Assembly: GCF_017893965.1 (NCBI RefSeq)
Contig: NZ_CP054142.1
Span: 2,046,001-2,110,000 of the forward strand
Direction of reading: 5' to 3'
Length of the DNA: 64,000 nucleotides
DNA from: Treponema parvum
GTDB taxonomy: Bacteria > Spirochaetota > Spirochaetia > Treponematales > Treponemataceae
Shown here: positions 9,923 to 18,550 of the stretch, piece by piece
Position numbering within the stretch: the first letter of the stretch is position 1
How the letters are laid out: each line of letters begins with the position of its first letter
Program-made: the position numbers and the translations under genes
The notes under the pieces: model-generated
What the model was told of the DNA's origin: nothing
The model's database searches: none
Seen by the model: the letters and a program-made list of their open reading frames with translations, nothing else

Positions 9923-9964
9923 TTGTATCTTTCCGCAATGCGGCTATAAAATAAAGATAAGTTT

Positions 9965-9993
9965 ACTATATGTGCTTTTTACCGTTTTGTCAA
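9965..9993 (-). promoter_or_regulatory. Promoter of the kinase-ulaG-transporter operon
   Basis: TTGACA (minus strand, 9988-9993), a 17-base spacer, and TATAGT (9965-9970). A 5' leader of about 35 bases with a ribosome binding site follows. Confidence 0.75.
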
Positions 9994-10284
9994 ACCTGAC
10001 GGAACATTTTATTATTTTTAATTAATTGATGTATCACAAACAGATCATAAACCGAACATATCCGCCTATATTGAAGCTTGCGGCGCAGCCGGAGCAATTC
10101 CGGCGACTTTATATGGCGCCCGCGCAAGCGGCAGTTCACATCGGAGTTCCGGAACAATACCCGCGGAATGAAAGGCGCGGGGACTGACACCGAGCGGCAG
10201 CTATCGCCGTACAGCCGCCGTTTACAGCCGGACAAAGCGGTTATATAATTAACATATTGACCTGCGGTAATCAACAACTTAGCC

Positions 10285-10342
10285 GCAGATTCATAGCGAA
10301 ACTTCAAACGGCAGCGAGGTATTGAACCCTCGCACGAATAAA
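10285..10342. repeat. Dispersed intergenic sequence, copy 1
   Basis: Roughly three quarters of positions match 55089-55147. Both begin GCAGATTC and share CTTCAA, GGTAT, AACCCTC and CACGAA in the same order. Both lie directly upstream of plus-strand genes. Function unknown. Confidence 0.5.
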
Positions 10343-10343
10343 C

Positions 10344-12107
10344 ATGACGAATTTTAGACTGCAAAACGCAAAAAAACAAAAAAACGACGAGTTTTACACG
10401 CAGTATTCCGATATCCAAAAGGAAGTTAAAGCATACGTTGAATTTAACGATAAAGTTTTTAAAAATAAAACCGTCTTTCTTCCCTGCGACGATCCCGATC
10501 AAAGCAATTTCACAAAATTTTTTGTTCAAAACTTTAAAAAATTCGAATTGAAAAAGCTTATCAGCACATGTTACGCAGGCAGACGCCTTTGCACATCGGC
10601 AAACTCCGCTCCTCAGAAATTTTGCGAATCTTCTTCCGTTAAAAATAACGCCGGCGCAATCGGCGCAAAAGGAAAAATGCTCGTAATTGAAAACCGAGAA
10701 AAAGAAAACTCAAGTTCCAACGAATGCTCGGAAATTTTCTGCAAGTGGAACCTTGAATCCGTTCATTTAAAATACGGTTATCTTAAGAGCGACGGAGATT
10801 TTAGAAGCGATGAAATGAAAAAATTAAGGAATAATTCCGACATAATAGTCACTAACCCTCCGTTCAGCCTGTTCAGAGAATTTCTTGCATGGATTTTTGA
10901 GGCTGACAAAAAATTTTTACTCATAGGCAGCATGAATGCAATTACTTACAAAGAAGTTTTTCCGCTGATAAAAGATAATAAACTTTGGCTCGGAGCTACG
11001 GGAAACGGTTCCGACATGGTGTTTGCGGTTCCTGAGGGAACGCGTCTTTCAGAAAAAGACAGACAAAAAGCGGCACGTATGGGCTATTCCGGCAACTATA
11101 CACGGCTCGGAAACTCCTGCTGGTTTACAAATCTCGACCACAGTAAACGCCACAGGCCGTTAAAACTTATGACTATGGAAGAAAATTTACGTTTCAGCCG
11201 GCACAGGCGCATAAAAGAAAACGGTTATCCCAAATACGACAATTACGACGCCATCGAAGTGCCTTTTTCCGACGCAATCCCGTCCGACTACAATAAAGAC
11301 ATGGGAGTGCCTATAAGTTTTCTTCATAAATATTGTCCGGAACAATTTGAAATCATAAAATTTCGTAAAGGAAACGATGAAAAGGACTTGACATTCACGA
11401 TTTTGCCCTCAAAATTAAGCCAGAAGCCAGAAGCCAGAAGCCAGAAGCCAGAAGCCAGAAGCCAGAAGCCAGAAGCCAGAAGCCAGAAGCCAGAAGCCAG
11501 AAGCCAGAAGCCAGAAGCCAGAAGCCAGAAGCCAGAAGCCAGAAGCCAGAAGCCAGAAGCCAGAAGCCAGAAGCCAGAAGCCAGAAGCCAGAAGCCAGAA
11601 GCCAGAAGCCAGAAGCCAGAAGCCAGAAGCCAGAAGCCAGAAGCCAGAAGCCAGAAGCCAGAAGCCAGAAGCCAGAAGCCAGAAGGATCACTCCGTATTT
11701 CAGAATCATCATCAGAAAAAAGACATAAGCCGGAAAACCGGCACCGGCACAGCCTTAAAATTCCTAACGCGGCTTTCGGCAAATACAAAGTGCGGGGCAT
11801 GTTTCAAAAAACGCGACAAAATCGCTATTGCTTACTATTATGTGGTCATTATCCGAAAATAATAGTAAAATATTTAACATACATAACAAGCAGGAGTTTT
11901 ACAATTTATGAACAAGACAGCTATATCACGTCACGGAGAAAAGAAAAAACGGCCGCAGTCCCTTGGAAAAAAACTCATAGGCGCGACGATCTTGCTGCTC
12001 GTCATCCAATACATCATTCTTTCAGCAAAAGACTGGCAAAGCATTACGAAGTTTTCAAACGACCAAATAAAAATCATTGGAGACCTAAAATATTCTGCCT
12101 TCAATAA
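10344..12107 (+). CDS. EcoRI-type adenine DNA methyltransferase with heptamer repeat tract; read-through frame at present copy number
   Basis: Residues 1-355 match the EcoRI-type N6-adenine methyltransferase family: NDEFYTQ at 14-20, [16 protein letters not shown] at 45-60, the catalytic NPPF at 171-174 and [16 protein letters not shown] near 325-340. From residue 360, 38 copies of CCAGAAG encode (QKPEARS)n. In the present frame the product then continues into a tail with no family resemblance and ends at 12107, 200 bases inside the chemoreceptor gene. The native C-terminal strand ([11 protein letters not shown], stop at 11726-11728) is present just after the tract in another frame, reached with 39 or 36 copies. 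The native product would have 463 or 456 residues. No restriction endonuclease is nearby, so it is probably an orphan enzyme under phase variation. The start lacks a good ribosome binding site. Confidence 0.85.
   Translation: MTNFRLQNAKKQKNDEFYTQYSDIQKEVKAYVEFNDKVFKNKTVFLPCDDPDQSNFTKFFVQNFKKFELKKLISTCYAGRRLCTSANSAPQKFCESSSVKNNAGAIGAKGKMLVIENREKENSSSNECSEIFCKWNLESVHLKYGYLKSDGDFRSDEMKKLRNNSDIIVTNPPFSLFREFLAWIFEADKKFLLIGSMNAITYKEVFPLIKDNKLWLGATGNGSDMVFAVPEGTRLSEKDRQKAARMGYSGNYTRLGNSCWFTNLDHSKRHRPLKLMTMEENLRFSRHRRIKENGYPKYDNYDAIEVPFSDAIPSDYNKDMGVPISFLHKYCPEQFEIIKFRKGNDEKDLTFTILPSKLSQKPEARSQKPEARSQKPEARSQKPEARSQKPEARSQKPEARSQKPEARSQKPEARSQKPEARSQKPEARSQKPEARSQKPEARSQKPEGSLRISESSSEKRHKPENRHRHSLKIPNAAFGKYKVRGMFQKTRQNRYCLLLCGHYPKIIVKYLTYITSRSFTIYEQDSYITSRRKEKTAAVPWKKTHRRDDLAARHPIHHSFSKRLAKHYEVFKRPNKNHWRPKIFCLQ
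11420..11685. repeat. Heptanucleotide tandem repeat (CCAGAAG)38
   Basis: 266 bases, exactly 38 uninterrupted copies of a 7-base unit within the 3' part of the methyltransferase gene. Because 7 is not a multiple of 3, each gain or loss of one unit changes the downstream frame. On the other strand the tract reads as (LASGFWL)n in open frames, which are by-products of the repeat. Confidence 0.97.
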
Positions 12108-14034
12108 TGAAATCAACACCTATACCCTCATGGGAAACATCATATTAAATAACGTCACTTCGGATAAAAATATAGTCAAGGCTTTTGCCGAGCGCGACAG
12201 AAAAACCCTCCTGCAATTAACGGCACCGCTTTTCGTAACTATGAAAGAAAAATACCATGCGCAACAATTTCATTTTCATACGCCGCCTGCAACTTCGTTT
12301 TTGCGCGTTCAAAGGCCTTCCAAATTCGGGGACGATCTTTCTTCGTTCCGGGCGACGGTAGTTAAAGCGAATTCCGAAAAAAAGGAAATTCACGGCCTTG
12401 AAGCGGGCGTAAGCGATTTGGGGTTCCGCGTAGTCCATCCGGTATTCGCTGAAGACGGCCATCATATAGGCAGCGTAGAATACGGAGGCGCCATTAACGA
12501 CGACTTTATAAAACAGTTTACGAGCAACTGTACGCCCGAAGTTTTATCGGGAGGTTTGGACGTAAGCGTGTATGCCCTTGCTTTGGACAAAACATATAAG
12601 CTCATAGGAACTAATTTTGAAAAAGAAATGGAAAAAGATCCCGATTCCATTCTAAAATCCTTGACAAATGAGGGGCTCATCCGTACGGAAGGCAGTTATG
12701 CCGTAGCCTATTATCCGCTCGAAGATTTTTCAGGAGACCGTATCGGTTTTGTAAAGCTGCGCTATTCCATCAAAAACATACAAACGGAAAAAAACATATT
12801 CTTCATAAAAACAACCGGAATATTGATATTCATCTTGCTCCTGTTCGTCCTTACTATAACAGGTTTTACGAAGCGTTTTATCATTAAACCTGTAAAAAAG
12901 ATCATGACCTCATTAAAAGACATTGCAAACGGCGACTTAACGGTCGATCTCCCCGTCAACGGCAACGACGAACTTGCGACGCTGGCAGGGTATTTCGATC
13001 AAACGATAAAATCGATAAGCGCTACCATAAAGTCCGTAGAAGAAAATGCAAATAAGATGGGGATTATCGGAGAAAATCTTTCCGCCAACATGACCGAAGC
13101 CGCCTCAGGCATAAACCAAATCAACGGAAATATAGATTCCATAAAAGGACAAGTATTATCTCAAAATGAAAACGTCAATGAAACTGCCGCCGCCGTTGAA
13201 CAAGTTACAAAGAAACTCAGTCAGCAGGATTTAAGGATAGAAATACAGGTTGGCAGCATATCGCGCTCGTCTTCAGCGATTGAACAGATGGTAGCGAACA
13301 TTGCATCGGTGGCAAAAATGCTTGAAAAAAACAATTCGATCATCAAAACCGTATACGGACAGACTCAAAAAGGCAAGGTAGGCGTACGGGAAATGAACGA
13401 AGTCGTAAACCAGATTGCCGAAAAATCCGAATCCCTGCTTGAAGCGAGCCAAGTAATACAAAATATTGCGAACCAAACAAATCTTTTGGCGATGAACGCC
13501 GCTATCGAAGCCGCTCACGCCGGCGAAACGGGGAAAGGTTTTGCCGTAGTCGCCGATGAAATTAGAAAACTTGCCGAAGAATCCAACGTACAGGGAAAAC
13601 AAATAGGAGAAGTCATCGGCGAATCCATAAAAACGATCAAAGATCTGACCGTAGCCGGAAAAAGCGCGGAAGATTCTTTTGTAGAAGTATATGACTCCGT
13701 AAATGAAATTTCAAAGCAGGAAGAACTGATCGTTGCGGCGATGAAAGAACAGGACGTGGGAAGTTCCGAAATTTTGTCGGCCATAAAAAGCATGAACGCT
13801 GCGACGGCGGAAGTAAGCGAAGGTTCTTCCGAAATGCTAAAGAGCGGCAATCACATCACGGAAAAGATGAAAAACCTTAACGAACTTACGGCGATAATCA
13901 CTGCGGCGATGAATGAAATGTCGATCGGCGCACAGGAAATAAACAACGCGATACAAGAAGTAAATGAAATGACACAAAACAATAAGACGAGCATTAACAC
14001 ATTGCTGCAAGAAGTAAAAAAATTCAAAGTTTGA
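11908..14034 (+). CDS. Methyl-accepting chemotaxis protein with Cache sensor
   Basis: 708 residues. A membrane-bound chemoreceptor that signals to CheA/CheW. TM1 lies at about residues 24-40 and a large periplasmic sensor of double-Cache type at about 45-295, with the segments [20 protein letters not shown] and [20 protein letters not shown]2 is at about 298-322. A HAMP domain follows ([19 protein letters not shown]), then a coiled-coil signalling region with the conserved hairpin tip around [25 protein letters not shown] lies 11 bases upstream of the ATG. The methyltransferase read-through frame overlaps the first 200 bases. The ligand is unknown. Confidence 0.95.
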   Translation: MNKTAISRHGEKKKRPQSLGKKLIGATILLLVIQYIILSAKDWQSITKFSNDQIKIIGDLKYSAFNNEINTYTLMGNIILNNVTSDKNIVKAFAERDRKTLLQLTAPLFVTMKEKYHAQQFHFHTPPATSFLRVQRPSKFGDDLSSFRATVVKANSEKKEIHGLEAGVSDLGFRVVHPVFAEDGHHIGSVEYGGAINDDFIKQFTSNCTPEVLSGGLDVSVYALALDKTYKLIGTNFEKEMEKDPDSILKSLTNEGLIRTEGSYAVAYYPLEDFSGDRIGFVKLRYSIKNIQTEKNIFFIKTTGILIFILLLFVLTITGFTKRFIIKPVKKIMTSLKDIANGDLTVDLPVNGNDELATLAGYFDQTIKSISATIKSVEENANKMGIIGENLSANMTEAASGINQINGNIDSIKGQVLSQNENVNETAAAVEQVTKKLSQQDLRIEIQVGSISRSSSAIEQMVANIASVAKMLEKNNSIIKTVYGQTQKGKVGVREMNEVVNQIAEKSESLLEASQVIQNIANQTNLLAMNAAIEAAHAGETGKGFAVVADEIRKLAEESNVQGKQIGEVIGESIKTIKDLTVAGKSAEDSFVEVYDSVNEISKQEELIVAAMKEQDVGSSEILSAIKSMNAATAEVSEGSSEMLKSGNHITEKMKNLNELTAIITAAMNEMSIGAQEINNAIQEVNEMTQNNKTSINTLLQEVKKFKV

Positions 14035-14148
14035 TTGGAGGATTGCAGCCGCACGCTTAAAGTCGCCGATCCTGTTCTGCGCATGATCCTGCGCAAAACG
14101 GAATGCGATCGAAACAATCGTGCGGCAGAGGCGTCGAACGACGAGTTT

Positions 14149-14532
14149 TTAATATACGGAAAAAGGCTCGACCGCGCCCGAAATTTTATTTACAAGTTTC
14201 GGTACGGAAACAAGCACGGCATCCTGCGTAAGCGGAATTTTAAGATTAAACACCTCGTCTACCTGCCCGTCAAAGGAGGCGACGCGGATTTTCAAACGCT
14301 GCCCCTTTATGATAAATTTGTCACGGTCTCCCTTCATAAATTCGCTCGGAGGCAGACGATTTATAGAAACCTCCATACCGTTAATCGCTTTATAAGAAGC
14401 GTCTTCGGCGTTTTTATTGTCTATCAGCACCGTGTGGGATCGTCCCGTGACAAACATCACAATTCCAAGCAAAACATATCCTGTAATGAGAACCGCCCTT
14501 ATGATCAGCGTTTTTTTACGCGAAGCCTGCAT
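14149..14532 (-). CDS. Small membrane-anchored protein of the importer operon
   Basis: 127 residues. One membrane segment near the N-terminus (LIIRAVLITGYVLLGIVMFV) is followed by an extracytoplasmic domain of about 95 residues rich in beta-type sequence. The start at 14530-14532 follows AGGA at a good distance, immediately after the stop of the permease at 14534. An upstream in-frame ATG would overlap the permease by 74 bases and is not used. I do not recognise a characterised family. Its fixed place after the permeases suggests an accessory role in the importer. It converges on the chemoreceptor gene. Confidence 0.75.
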   Translation of the reverse strand: MQASRKKTLIIRAVLITGYVLLGIVMFVTGRSHTVLIDNKNAEDASYKAINGMEVSINRLPPSEFMKGDRDKFIIKGQRLKIRVASFDGQVDEVFNLKIPLTQDAVLVSVPKLVNKISGAVEPFSVY

Positions 14533-14533
14533 T

Positions 14534-15640
14534 TTAATCTTCCTCCGTCGATGCGCGTCTAAGGTTTTCACGCTGTTTTTCGGCATTGCGCCGCGTACGC
14601 CATGCATGGATCACAAGCGACAATGCGATAACTCCGTAACCGATAAACTGCCTAAAATATTCGCCGATATTTGCCGAGCCGAACAAATTCTGCCCTGCGC
14701 GCGGAACGACAATGTACATCAAATGCAGCAAAAAAACTCCTATAAAACAGTTGGGAATCGTGGCCTTCGCAACCGAAGCTCCGCCTACCAGTATCGCGGC
14801 GGCGGCAAAAAAACCCGTCTGATCGTGTGCGTTATATGTGTTCATGTTTCCCATATTCTGTAAAAAAATGATCTGACCTATACATGCCAAAACCGTAGAA
14901 ATTATGATCGAAACTATCCTTGTCTTTTCGACCGGGATTCCCGCCGAATTGGACACCATTTGATTTTGCCCTACTGCCCTCATGTCGTGGCCGAGCTTTG
15001 TTTTCCTAAACCATATGATAAAAAAGCACAGAGCGATTATCACAATGTAGCTTGAAATGGGAATTTTTATTCCGCCGATGTGGAGCATCAAAAGGTTGTC
15101 AAGAACTTGACGCACGGGATCAAGGTTCAACGTATTTCTTACGCCGAATCCGCGGGAAAGCGCTATCGCCTTGTTATGCAAGGGAAACAAAAACCCGAAA
15201 AGATACAAAACGAAAAACTGATATACCCCGTTAAAAAAGAATCCCAAGATATAGCTGGTAACCATTTCACGACCGCGCGCCCTATTTAAAATAGAGCCGG
15301 CAATCCATCCCAAAATTACGGAAATGGGAATTCCTACGAGGGCTGCAAACACAAGTCCCTGTATCCCTGCAATTCTCCAGTCCATCGCAAAAATAAGCCC
15401 GATTTGCCCCGCCATGGCTCCCAGCACCATGCCGAAGTTAATACCCATACCGGCCATGATGGGAAGGATCAAAGAAAATACCAAAAAAGCGTTTCTTCCT
15501 ATGCGCGTTAGTATGTCGTCGATGATAAGCTGTGCGGAAAATCCCGACAGCGGAATAGACACGATAGTGAGCGCCAAAAATATTTCGGCAACCAGATTAT
15601 CCGCTAAAAAACCTTTAATTTTATCTTTATTCAACTTCAT
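14534..15640 (-). CDS. ABC transporter permease (RbsC/nucleoside-type, BPD_transp_2)
   Basis: 368 residues with 8-10 membrane segments. Sequence features of the branched-chain/simple sugar permease superfamily are visible: GAMAGQIGLIFAMDW, the GHDMRAVGQNQMVSNSAGIP cytoplasmic loop, and AAAILVGGASVAKATIPNC. The first base of its start codon overlaps the stop of the upstream permease, indicating coupled translation. Pairs with that permease and the ATPase at 16698 to form an importer for a small solute such as a sugar or nucleoside. Specificity is unknown. Confidence 0.92.
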   Translation of the reverse strand: MKLNKDKIKGFLADNLVAEIFLALTIVSIPLSGFSAQLIIDDILTRIGRNAFLVFSLILPIMAGMGINFGMVLGAMAGQIGLIFAMDWRIAGIQGLVFAALVGIPISVILGWIAGSILNRARGREMVTSYILGFFFNGVYQFFVLYLFGFLFPLHNKAIALSRGFGVRNTLNLDPVRQVLDNLLMLHIGGIKIPISSYIVIIALCFFIIWFRKTKLGHDMRAVGQNQMVSNSAGIPVEKTRIVSIIISTVLACIGQIIFLQNMGNMNTYNAHDQTGFFAAAAILVGGASVAKATIPNCFIGVFLLHLMYIVVPRAGQNLFGSANIGEYFRQFIGYGVIALSLVIHAWRTRRNAEKQRENLRRASTEED

Positions 15641-16701
15641 TATCTGGTCGCTCCTGTTTTCCTTGTCAAGGCATACAATATCATGCCGTTTGACAGCACT
15701 ATTCTTATAACTTCGGACACATCCGTTTGCAGTACGCTGTTGATCACAGACGGCGTGAGTGTGAGAATTCCTTGGAACAAAACCGTACCGATGACAACGT
15801 TCAATATGGACGCCTTATTTATCGATGCTCCGCCGATCAAAATGGCAGCTACCGCAGGGAAGGCCATAAAAAGCGGCGCCTGATAAAGTTGAATGAACCC
15901 GTAACTCTGCTGATATACGAGAATTCCTATGGCGCCGGTAACCGTCGAAACTATTATGCTTATCGTACGCATTCTGTTTATGTTAATTCCTCCGGCGCGG
16001 GCATAGTCCGGGTTTGAACCTACAGCCGTGATCGCGGTTCCTGTTTTACTTCTTATAAAGAGCCACATAAAAAAACTTATGACTGCGCAGAACAAGATCA
16101 TTCCCGTAGGAAATATGAAAAAGTCGCCTATGTTTATAGCAAGAAAATCATTGAGCTGTTTAACCCAATAACCGTCCAGGGTAATAGTCGTTCTAAGACC
16201 TTCGCCGCTATAGCCCCAAACCATATTTTCACTTGTGTACGGAAGAACGAGCCACATTATGGACATAAACATTACCGCCGCAAAACCTACGTACAAAGCT
16301 ATCGTCATCTCTTCGCCGTGCACACGATTTAAAAGCAAACTGTAAAGCCAGCCGAATAATATGCCGAACGGAAGCGAAACGGCCATAGCGCCGAAAATTC
16401 CCGTCCAGCCCGTAAGTCCCAGCTGCATTGCAATAGTAGAACCTAAAAGTCCTGCAATTACCCCCAACGAGAGGCCGAAATTCAACCCCGCGCCTGAAAG
16501 GATCATCGGAATCATGGCAAGAGTCAAAAGCTCGTTCTGTCCGAAACGGTTAAAAATGTCCGTCAAAGAAGCGCTCATCGAAACGCCTACAAACGGAGCA
16601 GTGATAAAAAGCACTACCAAAAATCCCGCAATGATCATGCGGGGAAGTCCGAACTCGTGCAGCTTTTCTTTTAATGAGGTTTTTAAATTCTCAGAGATCA
16701 T
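15640..16701 (-). CDS. ABC transporter permease (RbsC/nucleoside-type, BPD_transp_2)
   Basis: 353 residues, about ten membrane segments. It shares the loop motif (GTAITAVGSNPDYARAGGIN) and the AVAAILIGGASINKASILN segment with its neighbour at 14534, so the two are paralogues that form a heterodimeric channel. The start overlaps the ATPase stop by 4 bases (ATGA). A GAGGA-type ribosome binding site is inside the end of the ATPase gene. Confidence 0.92.
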   Translation of the reverse strand: MISENLKTSLKEKLHEFGLPRMIIAGFLVVLFITAPFVGVSMSASLTDIFNRFGQNELLTLAMIPMILSGAGLNFGLSLGVIAGLLGSTIAMQLGLTGWTGIFGAMAVSLPFGILFGWLYSLLLNRVHGEEMTIALYVGFAAVMFMSIMWLVLPYTSENMVWGYSGEGLRTTITLDGYWVKQLNDFLAINIGDFFIFPTGMILFCAVISFFMWLFIRSKTGTAITAVGSNPDYARAGGININRMRTISIIVSTVTGAIGILVYQQSYGFIQLYQAPLFMAFPAVAAILIGGASINKASILNVVIGTVLFQGILTLTPSVINSVLQTDVSEVIRIVLSNGMILYALTRKTGATR

Positions 16702-18323
16702 CCGGCGTCCTCCGTGTTTTTTATTCCGGACATGTATAAAGCGAATTCTTCAGCCTTTTCTCGCGGGGATAAGACGCCCGCTATCTTTCCGCCGGCAACT
16801 ACGGCAACTCTGTCGCAGACCGAACGTAATTCTTCCAATTCGCTTGAAACCATAACTATGGTAGTTCCGTTTTCCCGGTTATATCGGCGCAGAACGTCAA
16901 GAACTACGGCCTTTGCTCCCACGTCGATTCCTCTGGTCGGTTCCGAAACGAACAAGAGTTTGGGTTCCATGCAAAAAGCCTTAACAAGGCAAACTTTCTG
17001 CTGGTTTCCGCCGGAAAGTTCCTTTGCCTTTTGTTTTGAAGAAGTGCACTTTATGTCAAGGAGTTTTATATATTCTTGGGCGATTTTTTGCATGGCCTTT
17101 TCGTCGCGCAAAGAAAAAAGTCCGCCGAGTATCTTTTTAAGAAACATTCCCCTTACCTGCATCGCCGTAAAAGAGATATTCCAATCAAGGCTTTCGTCAA
17201 GCAAAAGTCCCACGCCACGTCGGTCTTCCGAAACAAAGGCAAGTCCGTCGCGTAAAACGGCGTTAGGATCGTTCAATTTTATCTCTTTACCGTCAAAAAC
17301 AACCTTTCCTCCGGCGGGGAACAATCCCATAATCCCGTTCGGAATGCCGAGTTTACCCTGCCCTGCCAGTCCGCCTATGCCGAAGATTTCTCCGCGTCTT
17401 ACGCTGAAATTTACATTGCGTACGGTTTCTCCGGGCATGTCCACCCATAAATGTTCAACCGTAAGAATCTTATCGTTTTCGTCAAGCTTTTCCGTTTCAG
17501 CGGCGTTAAGCTCGGCGTGTTTTTTTAAGTGTTCATATGTGACGGTACGCCCGACCATCGAAGCGGCGATATCCGAGACATTAGTTTCTGAAACGGGAAC
17601 GTCCCTCACGGAGCGTCCGTCGCGCAGCGTTACCACACGATCGCAGGTATTTACGACTTCCTGCAAACGATGAGAAATAAGGATGACTGCAATTCCGCTT
17701 GCAGCCAATTCTTTTATAGCCTTTAAGAGTATTTCGGATTCGGACTCGGCAAGTACCGCCGTAGGTTCGTCCAGAACCAATATCCGCATCTTTTCCCGAT
17801 CTATTTCACGCGCAATTTCCGTAAACTGTTTGTGTCCCACAGGCATTTCGGAAACTTTCATTTCAGGCGCGATGGAAACTCCGAGTTTTTTTATGGCGGC
17901 GATCGCGTGCGCACGCATACCGGCGCGATCGAGAGTGCTTAAGCGTGAGCCGAAAATATCGACCATAAAATTGGGCTTCGTAAGCTCGCGATTGAGCATA
18001 ATATTTTCGGTAGTCGTAAATCCGGGAATGAGAGAAAATTCTTGGTGAACCATACCTATTCCGGCGTCCAAAGCGTCAAACGGTGATTTAAAATGCACTT
18101 CGGAACCGTTTATTTCAATTTTACCGCCGTAACCGCCCGAGTCACCTATGTGCGGCATTCCGAAAAGGATACTCATCAAAGTAGTCTTACCGGCGCCGTT
18201 TTCACCGACAAGACCTAAAATTTCACCCTTGTGAAGATCGAACGAGACATCTTCAAGTACGGTCGTTCCGAAAAAATCTTTTGTTACGCCCTTAAGACGC
18301 AATAGGGGGATGTTTTCATTCAT
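16698..18323 (-). CDS. ABC transporter ATP-binding protein with two nucleotide-binding domains (RbsA/MglA type)
   Basis: 541 residues, two ABC domains in tandem. Domain 1 has Walker A GENGAGKT near residue 40 and Walker B LVLDEPTA near 180; its signature is degenerate (PVGHKQ). Domain 2 begins near residue 270 and has a degenerate Walker A (GLAGQGK) but a normal signature LSGGNQQKV and Walker B-like LFVSEPTRGIDVG. Such asymmetry is normal in this family. It energises import through the permeases at 15640 and 14534. The 227-base gap upstream contains three hairpins. Confidence 0.95.
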   Translation of the reverse strand: MNENIPLLRLKGVTKDFFGTTVLEDVSFDLHKGEILGLVGENGAGKTTLMSILFGMPHIGDSGGYGGKIEINGSEVHFKSPFDALDAGIGMVHQEFSLIPGFTTTENIMLNRELTKPNFMVDIFGSRLSTLDRAGMRAHAIAAIKKLGVSIAPEMKVSEMPVGHKQFTEIAREIDREKMRILVLDEPTAVLAESESEILLKAIKELAASGIAVILISHRLQEVVNTCDRVVTLRDGRSVRDVPVSETNVSDIAASMVGRTVTYEHLKKHAELNAAETEKLDENDKILTVEHLWVDMPGETVRNVNFSVRRGEIFGIGGLAGQGKLGIPNGIMGLFPAGGKVVFDGKEIKLNDPNAVLRDGLAFVSEDRRGVGLLLDESLDWNISFTAMQVRGMFLKKILGGLFSLRDEKAMQKIAQEYIKLLDIKCTSSKQKAKELSGGNQQKVCLVKAFCMEPKLLFVSEPTRGIDVGAKAVVLDVLRRYNRENGTTIVMVSSELEELRSVCDRVAVVAGGKIAGVLSPREKAEEFALYMSGIKNTEDAG

Positions 18324-18406
18324 TTATAACCTAGCATAACAAAGGACAGCTTTTGTAAGTCAAGAGAAAGATAAAACAAAAGCCGTCCTTTATAATTTTA
18401 TGAAAA

Positions 18407-18432
18407 CCTTTAAAAACTGCAGTTTTTAAAGG
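18407..18432 (-). repeat. Palindromic hairpin of the CCTCTAAAAAC family
   Basis: A perfect 26-base palindrome with arms CCTTTAAAAACTG and CAGTTTTTAAAGG in the gap between the binding proteins and the ATPase. Confidence 0.7.
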
Positions 18433-18459
18433 CAACTGCGGCTCTGAGCCGTTAAAATG

Positions 18460-18498
18460 CGAGTTTTAACTCGCGATAATACAGAAAGTTAAAACTCG
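18460..18498 (-). other. Inverted repeat between binding protein and ATPase genes
   Basis: CGAGTTTTAAC (18460-18470) is matched by GTTAAAACTCG (18488-18498). A smaller alternative stem GCGAG/CTCGC (18459-18463 with 18470-18474) would compete with it. The two pairings exclude each other. Confidence 0.5.
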
Positions 18499-18503
18499 TC
18501 AAA

Positions 18504-18539
18504 ATCTCGAAAAAATCGCCAAAGGCGTTTTTTCGAGAT
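18504..18539 (-). terminator. Hairpin directly after the second DUF3798 gene, probable partial terminator
   Basis: A 16-base stem with one bulged base and a 3-base loop, ATCTCGAAAAAA-T-CGCC against GGCG-TTTTTTCGAGAT, followed by TTTTGACG on the minus strand. It lies 11 bases after the stop at 18551. It probably lowers read-through into the transporter genes. Confidence 0.65.
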
Positions 18540-18550
18540 GCCCTTATATT

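Larger units (their letters stand above)
9923..10343. other. Intergenic region between divergent kinase operon and methyltransferase
   Basis: 421 bases. It contains the kinase promoter on the minus strand and, at its right end (10285-10342), a copy of a dispersed sequence also found at 55089-55147. The methyltransferase has no clear Shine-Dalgarno sequence here. A minus-strand reading frame crosses the region but overlaps the methyltransferase N-terminus and is not believed. Confidence 0.5.

Noticed and set aside
10285-10342. tRNA gene (a GAGG-loop-CCTC arm resembles a T-arm)
   Set aside because: No TTCRANY loop, no anticodon arm and no acceptor stem could be found, here or in the related copy at 55089.
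9990-10529. Minus-strand ORF of 179 codons
   Set aside because: It overlaps the kinase promoter and the methyltransferase N-terminus, has no ribosome binding site, and its sequence is not protein-like.
11420-11685. CRISPR array
   Set aside because: The unit is 7 bases with no spacers.
11324-11800. Minus-strand open frames encoding (LASGFWL)n across the heptamer tract
   Set aside because: They exist only because a 7-base repeat without stop codons is open in all frames. They have no ribosome binding site and lie opposite a recognisable methyltransferase.
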